From: Timema cristinae
Lineage: Eukaryota > Arthropoda > Insecta > Phasmatodea > Timematidae
Length of the DNA stretch: 64,000 bases
Direction: 5' to 3'
Assembly: GCA_039000515.1 (NCBI GenBank)
Contig: JBCFYV010000001.1
Coordinates: forward strand, 53,872,410 to 53,936,409
In this document: piece by piece, positions 45,722-56,920 of the stretch
How positions within the stretch are numbered: position 1 is the first letter of the stretch
Layout: every line of letters begins with the position of its first letter
Made by a program: the position numbers and the translations under genes
Notes under the pieces: generated by a model
Database searches by the model: none
What the model was told of the DNA's origin: nothing
Seen by the model: the letters and a program-made list of their open reading frames with translations, nothing else

Positions 45722-45965
45722 AGCTGTGGCCTGGGTCCATCTATTTTCCACTACCGGATTGCTAGACCAGTCGTAGCTTCATATGTCTTATAAACTATCT
45801 TAAGACTAGAACAAGCACAACATCCAGTCCCCATCCGTTGATTCTTCACTGTGAAGGGTTAACCCATATTTTCATTAATGAACAATTTTCGGCCATGCCA
45901 TGAATCGAACCCGGGGCTGTTAGCTCTGTATACAGACACGTTAATGACTGAGCTACGATGTTGGT
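45722..45965 (-). mobile_element. SINE family D, near full length
   Basis: Minus-strand head with A box TAGCTCAGTCATTAACG and B box GGGTTCGATTCATGG, then the family body (tagtcttaagatagtttata; gaagctacgactggtctagc). No shared tail with families A and B; the target duplication is not clear. Confidence 0.8.
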
Positions 45966-46224
45966 TACAGAAGTACTGTATTCCGAATATAAAAAAGTGA
46001 TCATTTATCTGGTAATTGACAATAAATCTAGTAAGAAAAGAAAATTTTATATTAATGCTGCAAGGACACCAAAACCAAATAATTTTAAAATACATAGAAA
46101 TTAATTGTAACATTTTAGTGTAAAGTGTATAATATAGAAAGATTCATACATAAACATTATGTTACGAAAACAATTTAGTAAATACTGGCTACCAAATAAA
46201 AGAATGTGCACCACTTACTACTAT

Positions 46225-46410
46225 CAGTCAGTCCGGGCTAGTGTTCACATGTGATCTACATTAATGGGGTAGGGATAAAGTAGAAGGAATTGAGAGGAAA
46301 TGTTCTTAAATTTGCATGGAATTTAATAAAAACATTTAATAAAAACCCACCCTGAGGACACTACCCGGTCTCCCCATCATTAGCAAATCAGTCTATTGTC
46401 AAAGTGACAC
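46225..46410 (-). mobile_element. SINE family B, old degenerate copy
   Basis: Minus-strand body remnants (ggtagggataaagtagaagg; aaacccaccctgaggacac; ccggtctccccatcattagc) match family B with an internal duplication of a taataaaaacattt-like stretch. Confidence 0.55.
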
Positions 46411-47156
46411 CCAAGACCAGAGGTGGGTAACGTAACTTTCATTGTATCCATCAGGTGAGGTGAATAAGAAGTTAAATTCGTGTCACACCATGTAAGAAAA
46501 TTGAGAAATTAAGCTGCCCAATATAACATTCAAAACAACATAAACTGTTTGAACAAGTTTATTCAAAATACATAAACTTTGGCAAGTTATAACTGCCTCA
46601 GACGCAAATGGTGAATACTGTTAAAAAAAAAACTTTTATTTTACTGCCAAGAGCTGGTAAACTCAAATTCACCACACTTTTATAGTCAAATACTTGCAGG
46701 GATTGGGGGCAAGGTTGCCCTCCCCCTCCCCGCCAGAGTATTAGACTATTCAATCACCGATGCAATTAATTGATATGTAAATATATCTGGATACAATTCA
46801 ACTGATATAAGATGAGTGCATTTTTAAAAACACAACAATAAGTATTCTATTTTGTTTAATATATAACATATCTTCTCTCTATATATACGCTTTTCATTGG
46901 GCATCAAAATGGACTATTATTTTATAATAACTTGTATGCAAGTTCTTTCTTAGTACGAAATAGATCCAAGTAAAAATGTCTTTGATTATGAGAAATCCAT
47001 GCAAATAAAACAAAGTAAAAAATGAATCTGGCATTAAAATGCTAGGTATGTTTGATGCAATGTATTTTATTATGTAAACAGTACAATAACACCACAAACA
47101 AAACACAATCATATTAAACCAGTCATTTAAAATAAAAATTTCTATTTGAATTCCAG

Positions 47157-47314
47157 AAAATATAGGAAAGAAGATGAAGTTTCGGGATCTAAAAACAGTG
47201 CTGCTGATCGGATACGATGGGGAATTCAATTTGAACAAAGCCACAGACCTGTGTAGAGAAAGAACACCTAATAATAAGTTATTATATAAAATCTTTATTT
47301 CTTGTGCTTGTCTG
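47157..47314 (+). CDS. Orphan exon-like open segment
   Basis: I do not recognise this. The 158 bp lie between an acceptor (tttgaattccag) and a strong donor CTG|GTGAGT and are open throughout: NIGKKMKFRDLKTVLLIGYD, then GEFNLNKATDLCRERTP, ending FISCACL. The codon texture (CpG in cgggatct, gatcggatacgatgg) differs from its AT-rich surroundings. The entry phase (one base needed) fits the possible donor at 30462, but that link is speculative. It could also be a fragment of an unidentified mobile element. Confidence 0.35.
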
Positions 47315-47319
47315 GTGAG

Positions 47320-50300
47320 TGTTAGTTTAGTAATTTAGTCCCATGTTATGAATAATAATACTCACAAAGTTCATGTCTTCCTCAATAAAGAATGTGTTGT
47401 ATTTATTCATAATTATTGCTACTTACAAGATTTTTTTTTAGGCTTTTTATTTGATATTTTAAACTATCTAATCTAATTAGTTATTTGTGTAGCACACTAG
47501 TACAACCAACAATAAAATATAATCATCACTTTGTAGATGTTGTTTAAATTATTTATGTTCTAAAGTTCAATGATAATATGTGCTATGTTGCTGTTATTTA
47601 TCAAATTGTGTTACTTGCAGTTTCATTATCATGATTCATTCATTGTTATGTAATTTTATTTAAACAGTTCAAAAGTGTAATTCAAATATTAACATAATGT
47701 TTGTAATCTTACTATCCATCACTCAAAAAAAAAAAAACTCTTGTCATCCCAGGGAGCCTAAAATCATGGCTTGATGATAAAAGAAAACGCAAAATCATCA
47801 CAGGTTTGTATTAGTACAAATTATGAAATTCAGACCGCCTCCTAATTATTTTTTTTTAAATCCTGGTCACAGACAAATAATATTCCCATACACTCAGCCT
47901 CCAGGTTAAAATAGTTGCGCTCCTTTTGGCAACTTGACTTCAAAGCCCAGTGTTGAAGGACTCAAGCTGTCAAAAGGAGCGCAGCTAAACCCCTGTAAGG
48001 TTGAGAGTCTGTTTCTATCAATTGTCTGTGTCCCTGGTGTAAATTGTTTTAAGTGTTACTATTATACTTGTCCCTATTCAGCTCAAACATCTCACAGTGA
48101 AAAGAATGGGAAATCAAAATGAAAGCTAAATACTAAATAATTGGATTTGACAGTTTATGTTAATGGGAAGGGTTAGGGATGATTTCTTTACTTTGCTAAT
48201 TTACTAAAATAGGACACTATATAGTTCCAAAATGCCCAATACTTATAACACTCTCTAAAAACCATACTGTGTTCGTCCCTTTTATATGTTTCTACTCACC
48301 TTTCCTATACCTTCTTCCAAATATAATACAATACTTAAAACAATATTTTGTTGGTGATAAAGGGCAAAAATTCCTTCTTCCTCTTATGATTTCTCTTTTA
48401 CTCTCCTTCCTTTGCCTTTCGCATATATTTGGTGCCCTCCCCAAGTCAAGTCAAACCTTTGAAGGGAGGAGGGAAGATATAATTTGACAAGTCTTCTTGG
48501 AACCAAAACTATGTAAGCTTTTTACAAGGTATGTTACAAGACAAGTTAAGTGCTATCCCTAAAGCAACAGTCTTAAAAACTTCTTTGGTGGCCGCATGGC
48601 TATTTACACATTATTTTTTAATGCATAAATGAAATTATAAGGCCCTAAAATACAAGAAAGTGTGTTTCATAAATATCCTACGAAAATGTAGGCATGACAG
48701 ATAAAATTTCAGCTTAGTAACATTCTGGGGCTTCAATTATTTTTGAACCTTTGCCTTAAGAGAACTTGTAGCCCTACCCAAAAGTGTTAAACCTAAGAAA
48801 TCCAACTTTGTTTATAAAAAAAATTGCATGTATCCATGTTAATTTTAACGTTAGGCACAGTAAACCCAGTTTAGAACCCTGTTTAAAATCTCCTCACATT
48901 CTTTCAATTACTCCTCTTCAATTAATATTCCACACATCACTCCAAATCCAGTAGCTGCACAATCTTATCAATTAGCTTTGAAAATCTGATGGAGCCGAAG
49001 TCCAAAAACCAAGCAGTTAAACAATTACAACTCCTTCTACGTGTGGAGAATAAAGATTGCTCGGCTGTCCTTATGTAATGAGGCTTGTAAAAACACATCT
49101 TTATATATCGTTAGACAATAGGGTACAATTGTTTACAATTTCTGAACTTGTTGAACATGTCATCAGATCACGGAATAGAGTATTGATCACCCCAAAGTTG
49201 TGAGTTTCCAGTGGTTCTAAGGTCAATGCATACACAGCCTGATGCCTCATGATTTTTTGAGGACCACTTCACCCACTCACTGAGTGAGAGTATACCCTTA
49301 GCCTCAATAAGCTATCCCTAAGAGTATACAGGACCCCATACACCCTGTAAAATAATTATGTAGAACACACTCTTTTAAGTTTTTATGTGCGTGAACATTT
49401 TCTAAAGATTTATTATTGTCTAGATAAGGAAAATCCCGTGGGTAATTGTTTGACAACTTGACAATATAATCTTCCATGTGTCAACATATTTTTCTGTAAT
49501 ATCAAAATCCCAAAATTTCTTGTACTAATATACTGGATGGACGAACATGTCATTTTGCTCAATGGTCCCATTAGATTTATAGGGTTTATTAGGTACATAT
49601 ACAAATTTTATTAAACAAATAAAATAGACTACAAAATAATTGGGGACAAAACCTAAGAACCGTACCTTTTAGGCGAGTTTGTTTCTCTAAAATCCCCGAA
49701 AATCAAAAAAATGTAAATACTCACAAACATGTGGGGAATCCAATTATATTAAATTCAAAATTATTAAAAAATTTGAAGATAAAACCTAAGAATCGTGCCA
49801 GGGATGGTACAGGCTAGTCATCCTGTTGTCAGCTTTTTTATATAACAAAATATTGATATTTAATCATACATTTTTCCAAACATAAAAATAAGAAGAATTG
49901 AATAATGCAAAAAAAAGCTTTAAAACTAAATAAGAAAGAGATTCACCTACCTAAGTGACCTTTCGGCTATATTGTTTAACATGGCCTTGAAAGCTATAAC
50001 TAGGGATTTTTAGTATGTATCCATCCACATAAAGCACAATAATATAATAGCTTGACATAATGATTGACCTACAAGTACTTTATAGGGTAAAACCCTGTTT
50101 ATTAATGACTCTGTTCTAAAACACATCACACAACATGCAAAGTAAATTTAGTTTTCACAAAATTGTATAAACTATCTGTAATGGCCACACATCTCAGCTA
50201 AATTAAACAAAAGAAAGAACCAGTCAAAAAAAAAGAGTAATACATATTGATGAAGCTATAGAAATAATAAGATAGGCCATAACATTGTTTATATTTAAAA

Positions 50301-50640
50301 AATATGATACTTTCCCAACCTAGCACAACCTAACCTTTCAAGTAACTTATCTACTAATAACTTAAGTTTTTAATTACTATAGATAAAATAAACTATTGGT
50401 ATTAAATGTATTTTTTTAAATAATCAAATACAAATGGTATAGCCTACATAAAATGAAGTCATAGTTGTTTTGATGTGCGTGCGCAATATCACACATTTTG
50501 CGTATAGGATCACTGGAAAGTTACATGTCATCATCAATACTTACATTTCAAAAGTAATTTGGGCAATTTGCTTTCTTGTTTGCATAAAAGTATTTTTTTT
50601 AAATTATCAAAATCCTTCTATCTTGGTGGTCATTCTACAT
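47320..50640. other. Intergenic upstream of ALAS
   Basis: AT-rich. Holds an inverted pair agttgcgctccttttgg / caaaaggagcgcagct (47908-47990), a LINE fragment at 48269, and a segment (49680-49800) resembling 51985-52100 (shared ctcacaaaYatgtggggaat). No gene seen. Confidence 0.5.
48269..48335 (-). repeat. Fragment shared with the 16360-16960 LINE relic
   Basis: The string tttcctataccttcttccaa followed by atataatacaat occurs at 16636-16668 and at 48300-48332. It is a short copy of the same LINE region. Confidence 0.5.
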
Positions 50641-50655
50641 ACCTTTGTGTGTGTA

Positions 50656-50951
50656 TTATATTATTATATTATTAGCACCGCGTCTTACTACCCGTTCGGG
50701 TTATACGCACTTACGCTAATGTGTAGTGGTAAGGTGATTGTGAGATGAAATGGAGGACCTACAGTTTAATGTGGAATCCGAACCACGGTGGAGACCTGGC
50801 ATTCCTCACATTCACAAGTTGTGATTAATACAAGTCTTGTCAGAGGTGAAGGAAGGGTTTGGCAATCAGATAAATCTGGGCCGGGACCGAGGATTGAACC
50901 CCGGCCGCCAGCATAGAAGTCTGACACCTTACCCCTAGACCACCAGGTCAC
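50656..50951 (-). mobile_element. SINE family A, full length
   Basis: Full copy on the minus strand with the common tail and TTA/TATT repeats. The target duplication CCTTTGTGTGTGTA (14 bp) is perfect (50642-50655, 50952-50965). Confidence 0.95.
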
Positions 50952-50998
50952 CCTTTGTGTGTGTAATAAAGTGAATAACATTATCTGAGACGGGTTAG

Positions 50999-51895
50999 TT
51001 ACATTTTTTTATCAAGCAAGTCCTGGACTAAGACTCTAAATGCTTGTAATTTAGGCAGCAAGCAAAAATGAGGAGGAGATCTAACTGGATGGAAATCAGA
51101 AAGAAATATCTTGTAAGGGAGGATATCACATTTACCCCAATTAGTGGTTATGGTGTCCAAAAAACTTTTAATGGTTGCACTAAGTTCAACGGGCGGTTTA
51201 CTAATCAAAATAATATCCTTCTTTTCTACCAGTTTTTCAAATTTAATTTTAGGAGAGGGATTAAATTTGAAATAGATATGATTTATTTTTAAATCAATTT
51301 TGGTTTGAGTTCTTGCTAGAAAATCAATGCCTAGTATAATATTGTTGAGGTAAGTTTGTGACAACAGAAAATGAATGCTTCCAAGAGAAACCTCTAACTT
51401 TAATTGAACAATAAACACTTATCTACAATAAGAGACGTTCCATTTGCAAAACCAAAGAGTTTAGGTTGAAAATAAGTATCAGCAGAAGAATGCAAGTGTG
51501 ACACACAACTTAGAAAATTGGAATTTATGAATGACGAACTAGCTTTAGTATCTACTAGTGTAAAACAGAAAATAGAATAGATACTTTAACAGTGAGTTCA
51601 GAAATACATGGTATGATATTGCGTTGTCCAGCAAAGCCATATCTATGTCGGCGCAGTGCTAGTTTTTTGCTCTACATTGACTTCTATAGTGCCCCATTTT
51701 TCCACAATTGTAACATTTGATTAAAAACATATCTTTTACATGAACTTGTTTATTTAAACACTGTTTATCACTAGCATGGTGTTTAGTGGTTTGGGGTTGA
51801 GATGGTTTATTATAACTATAAATATAATTATTTTGGATGCTAGGACTAGCCCTATTGACTTGTTTAAATTTAAATAAACTGTAAGAAAAAACCTA
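50999..51895 (-). pseudogene. Ty3/gypsy Gag-protease fragment
   Basis: In order on the minus strand: a polar Gag end (VNRASPSIQNNYIYSYNKP), one CCHC knuckle CYNCGKMGHYRSQC, a retropepsin-like part with LVDTKASSSFIN (the family's catalytic DTGA-type motif has Lys in place of Gly), LNNIILGIDFLARTQ (the ILG block), and the protease-RT linker (FLSDFHPVRSPPHFCLLPK). Several frameshifts; no LTR pair or RT is seen. An old fragment of an LTR retrotransposon. Confidence 0.8.
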
Positions 51896-52310
51896 CATAA
51901 CCATAACAAAGAATAATAAGCTTTATACAGGAAGGATAAAGCATATTATCATCTGTACCTTTAGATATATATTTTTTTCTCTAAAAACCCAAAAATAACA
52001 AAATTTATACTATCAATACACTCACAAAAATGTGGGGAATCCAATGATACTAAATTAAAGATTAGGTATTCAAAAACTTTTAATATTAAGAACAATTCCA
52101 AACCAAACTCACATAATTAACGCACAAACAACTAACGTCAAAAAATCTGTAAAAGTGCACTTCCAAAGTTTTAGACTACTTGGTCCTATATTATAGAGAT
52201 GGTTAGTGCACAATAATCTTCCGCAGCAATTACACTTTGCTCCATTTCGCAACATACACATTTTTTTTTGTAAATGCTCAACTAATCTTTTCTTATCCAA
52301 ACTAACACTC

Positions 52311-52427
52311 CAGCAAACTCACAAAAGGCTAAATTAGAACAGAACTAAAACACTCTTGCACCACATCTACTAACGATTTTAGATCCAGCAAATTCACAAA
52401 AGGCTACAATAGAACAGAACTAAAAAC
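52311..52427. repeat. Short direct repeat, two units
   Basis: A ~40 bp unit (ccagcaaactcacaaaaggc, then taaattagaacagaactaaa) recurs about 76 bp later with few changes. It adjoins the gypsy fragment; origin unknown. Confidence 0.7.
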
Positions 52428-52924
52428 ATAGTAAATATGAGTGGAAACCTCTACCAAAATTCATCTACTGGAATATTTATTAGAATAGAGTTTAATAATA
52501 TATATTTTAAGGCTAAATAATGTATACATTATATTAATAGGCTCCTTTTTAACCTAGCTTAAACCTAACCTTCATTAAGATAGGTCTAATTACTCGGATG
52601 ACTTTATCTAACCTTGCTATCATTCCATTAGCTAGTAAATTATAATTTCAATTAATATTCACAAAATAAAAGATTTGAATTTTGTAATATAAGATAACAT
52701 ATTGTAAGATGATATGGATCAAATCGCATGTTGGTCTAACGTTTGGATTGAACTGTCTATATGTTGAAAAAATAAAAATCATTTTAATACCGTACCATTG
52801 AATTTGGCATTCTCTTGTAATTATAATGATAGTATTAAATTTTTAATAATATGGCATCTTGAGTGAAAGAGAGTTTATCATATGATAAGTTGCTTATGCA
52901 TTATTACCAAATAACTATTTAATT

Positions 52925-52976
52925 AGCGTATAACCCGAACGGGTAGTAAGACGCGGTGCTAAATAAATAAAAAATA
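52925..52976 (+). mobile_element. Tail-only SINE insertion (52 bp) with perfect target duplication
   Basis: Consists only of the common SINE tail (agcgtataacccgaacgggt...gacgcggtgc) plus an A/T-rich end. A perfect 12 bp duplication AACTATTTAATT flanks it (52913-52924 and 52977-52988), so it is a genuine, extremely 5'-truncated insertion rather than a decayed SINE. Confidence 0.93.
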
Positions 52977-53024
52977 AACTATTTAATTTGTTAGACGCCT
53001 AAATAATCTTTACTATATATTCAA

Positions 53025-53185
53025 TAAGTTACCACTTCTGATTTGAATCTTGGTCTGCTATCCTGAGAGCAGTTTTTCTTAATGATTTCTCACTTTCATT
53101 GGAACCAAATGTAGGTACATTTTCATCCAATTCTACCATTCTTATCCATACCCTAAAAATTTAAATTGGATAGCCCAAAACGGTA
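53025..53185 (+). mobile_element. SINE family B, old degenerate copy
   Basis: Follows the tail-only insertion. Body remnants (agcagtttttcttaatgatt; tctcactttcattgg; catccaattctaccattc) match family B; the tail is lost. Confidence 0.5.
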
Positions 53186-53989
53186 AGTACCTACCTATGC
53201 ATGATGCACATGATACACATAAAAATGTCTTAAAAAATAAATCAAACGTTATGGTCACAATATAATTCAGCTACTTTGACAGAATCAATATAACTTAATC
53301 ATATTTGAATTAGGTTACATGGTGGATGACTATACAACTTTTAATGAAAGCTGAAAAAAAAAGTTCCATCCAGTAGCTTATGTAAAAATTATACTAACTT
53401 ATATAACCACACAATGATTAACTTACTAGGTATCACATGCTAGGTTTAGATTTTAAACTTACCCTTGAAAAAGTGTCCTAAAAGAAACTTATAAAAGTAT
53501 TGATACTTAAATTCTGCAAGTCCAAACAGAAGTGACTCTAACTAAGTCAACTAGAAACTAGAAAGTGTGTGATGATAAGGAATTATGTAAAAAGTGGCTC
53601 ATGAAAAGTGTTATGTCATTGTAAACCCCCTGTGTAAGTCTTATAAAGGAAACGTTGCATGATAATATATTATTTATCACAACAAAGAGTATGACGTAAT
53701 ATTATCGGGAAGGAAACTCTGCAAGATAATACGTCATGTGGGAGGAAAATAATGTGTTATCTCTTAAGAAAAAATAAAATACTATGTCAAGGTCACATAA
53801 AATAAAATTCATGATGATCTGCAAGCTGTTACACAAAAATATCTTAATGACTTCCTAAAAAGATTTTGACATGACCAATAAAGTTTAGAAAAACGCTAAA
53901 ATACACCACGTGTATACTGCTAAGATAATCTAGATCAATAGTCAAAATATTATTTAAATATTTACACAAATCAGCTGACAGGCGACAAA

Positions 53990-54130
53990 ATTCAGATTTA
54001 ATTTGATAATTTAGACTTTGGAGTCGAGAAAGTTAAGGCTCAGCTGACAGCTCTCCCCGTACTTTTATTTGGGTTGAGCGCATGCGCAGCCGCGGGTTAT
54101 TTAACGGTGGGATAGGGCAGGGGTACCCAT
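53990..54130. promoter_or_regulatory. GC-rich promoter-like patch with NRF-1-type site
   Basis: Contains GCGCATGCGC at 54078-54087 (a perfect NRF-1 half-site palindrome), two CAGCTG E-boxes and several CpG. NRF-1-type sites commonly mark promoters of mitochondrial-function genes. The untranslated first exon of ALAS must lie upstream of 44952, so this is a candidate ALAS promoter. It is equally just 5' of the LINE. Confidence 0.35.
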
Positions 54131-54439
54131 ATTAAATTGAAAAAGCCTTTGCAACAGAAAAAATATATGCTGACGCTAGAGCCCTTATAAAAACACTTCG
54201 ACCAATATTATGAACACTCAATTATGAAAGTTATATTTTACACTTATAAAAGTACAAAGCGAGTCAATGTTTGGCATCGGTGCTGGATGGTCGTGCTCTG
54301 TGCTGCTTTAAACAGTGACGTATATAAGTGTGTTTTGGGAACGGCGGAATCCGGAGACGAGTGCGATGTGGATTAGGCTATGACAGACCTATAATCAAAT
54401 ATTCGATAAAATTCTCAATCTCGTGCCATAGGTTCTAAA

Positions 54440-55793
54440 TTGGGTCGTTCAAGATCACCATCTAATAATCAAATTATGAAGAAAGCGAAATCTAGTGTAG
54501 GGCGTGTTGCGGTCAAACCAACGGGACAGGCGTCAGCCAAAGTTCCCAAAGTAGATAATGCCAAGGAGAGTCAAATTGGGACAATTTTTTCAGTTGACAG
54601 TATGGCAGTCGAAATAGAGGATGTATTCAATTCTTCTAATCCAGGGCCGTACAGAATTACATTTTCAAATACATCGAAACTAAACATTCAGCATCTGCAC
54701 CCAATGAAAATAGGAAAGGGGGACTATTTCCTAAGTATAAGAGTGAAGCTAATATTATTCCGGCAGGAAGAAACCAAATTGTTGCTCAATTGTTATATAT
54801 TAAGGAAGCTAATAGTCTTATGGCAGATAGGGGAACTGAATGATCTTTTGAGGGTCTCAGTTGACAGGGTGGGTCGTAATGAGCATCAGATAGGAGTTAT
54901 TCATAATATTCCACTAGAGTTTTCAGAGGAATTTATTAAGGAAGAGTTAGAGAGAGAAAGTAAATCTTTAATATTGCAGGTACAACGTTTCAATAGGCGC
55001 AATACTGATACTCCTGAGCGGTTTGTTCCCTCTGGTACAGTAGCAGTGACTTTCATGGGCAAATAGCTACCATCTTATGTTGTCATGTGTTTCTCTAGGG
55101 TGGAGGTCAAGCCTTATGTTTATCCAGTGACGCAATGTCACAATTGTTTACGTTTTGCACATCTCACAGTCAACTGTCGTAATGGGGGCCATAGGTGTGC
55201 AAAGTGTGGAGGTTGTAATCTCATAGAAGAATGTCTACAAGGAACCCCAAAATGTGTTCATTGTGGAGGGGCTCATTTGGCGACCAACCGAACGTGTCCC
55301 GATTGGATGCGACAGCGTCAAATCAACAATGGCTCGTCGCAATTTGTCGTACCGGGAGGCTGGTTAGACTGTGGACCGCAACTCTTCCTACAAGTCACGC
55401 AATGTAACCAGGGGGGCCCAATTTGTCATGGACAATTCTCAATTTCCAAATACGCCAATACGACCACGCAGTGTAACGTCATACGCGGCGACTCTTTCAA
55501 ATACACCGAAACAGGTTGTTGGGGATATGGACGTGGATTCATCAGGAAGCTATATCGAAGGAACATTAGATGACATCATAAGTAAGGGGGTGGAACATAT
55601 GGTTTCTAAAGTTGTATCGCTCTTAGTAACCGTGGCTTCCTCAGCGCCAGGAGAGTTAGATCTGCCATGTTTAATGGCAACATTAACAGGGAAAATCCAA
55701 AAGTTGTTAAGGGATGTGCAACGCTTTAGTAGCCATAATCGTACAGCTGCTAGGATCAAAGCAGGTAGTGGTGTCCAAGGTAACCTTGTCTGA
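54440..55793 (+). pseudogene. LINE ORF1 (Gag-like, three CCHC knuckles), disrupted
   Basis: A basic N-terminus, then an RNA-binding region (FRVSVDR-like segment; GVIHNIPLEFSEEF), then three zinc knuckles: CHNCLRFAHLTVNC, CAKCGGCNLIEEC and CVHCGGAHLATNRTC. This arrangement is typical of Jockey/I-type ORF1, which coats the element RNA. Frameshifts occur near 54740, 55070 and 55340. The C-terminal part continues at 55371-55793. Confidence 0.88.
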
Positions 55794-55836
55794 GTTATAT
55801 ATATATATAGTTTTTGTATTTTATGGTTGGTTATTT

Positions 55837-56381
55837 AAATATGATACAATGGAATTATAGAAGCATTAGGAACAAAAAAGCGGACCTTGAGCAATTAATT
55901 TTTTCTCGTGACTTCCATATAGTAGCGTTAAGTGAAACTTGGCTCAAGTAGCAGGATAATTTTGTTATAAATAAATTTCCTTTTTTTAGGACGGATGGAC
56001 CTGCCCGAGCGGGAGGTGTCGCACTGTTAATTAGGTCGAACATTCAATCTGTTGAAATAACATCGGGCAATTTTCAATATCCTTGGGAGTTTGTAGGGCT
56101 AAAAATATTTTCTGCAGGCAGGAAATTTTCAATTATATATTTATACAATCCTACACCAGATAATTTCGATAATAATTTATGGGATCAATTTGTTGGAGGT
56201 CTACCATCCCTGGTTATTATCTGCGCGGACATGAATGCGCACCATGTGTTGTGGGGCTCCCCTTACATAAATAATTGTGGGATGAAGATTAATGAAACTT
56301 TAACAGTGGTACATTTTGTTATATTAAATACAAGGAAGTTTACGCGACTTAACAGACCTCCGTATCCTAACACGTTCCCAG
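55837..56381 (+). pseudogene. LINE ORF2, apurinic-type endonuclease, N-terminal part
   Basis: Reads MIQWNYRSIRNKKADLEQLI, then ALSETWL, then GGVALLIRS, CADMNAHHVLWGS (the catalytic D-N-H block) and RLNRPPYPNTFP, where the hAT interrupts it. A TAG follows the SETWLK block. The fold nicks target DNA for target-primed reverse transcription. Confidence 0.85.
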
Positions 56382-56920
56382 CAGTGGCGTGCCGTCGATG
56401 GACTAGTAGTACTAGGCTAGTCCCCAGACATTTTTAGTTTATTTATTTTGAGTTAAATTTTAAGGGGAAATAAAAGCATACAATAAAATCTAACTGAGTC
56501 TCAATTTGCATCACAATACTCAACGATATTCTAGCTATTTGTGCGCTGCCCCCACACACCCTTCTCTCTCTACAATGACAACACACTAACATCAGAAGCG
56601 CTGTCACAATACTAAATGATATTCCAGCTACTTGCGTGGACCCCTTCCCCTCTCCCAACTAACACCGGAAGCGCTCGAGTCTTATCGGCTCTTACCGGGG
56701 AGAGGACTAGTTGAAGCCAGCCTAGTCCGTCTCTATAATAAGATATATGCTAACACTTGGTGTTTTGTCACAGGTAAATGTAATTTTGGTTTGCTTCTTA
56801 TAAGTGGTAGTGTTGTGGTTGTTAAGCTTATGTAATTGTTCCCATTGATGAAAGAGATCTTGTGAAGTGTTAAAGTGTTCGATTGTCAATTTAGTTTGAC
56901 AGTGTTTGAAAGTGTGAACT

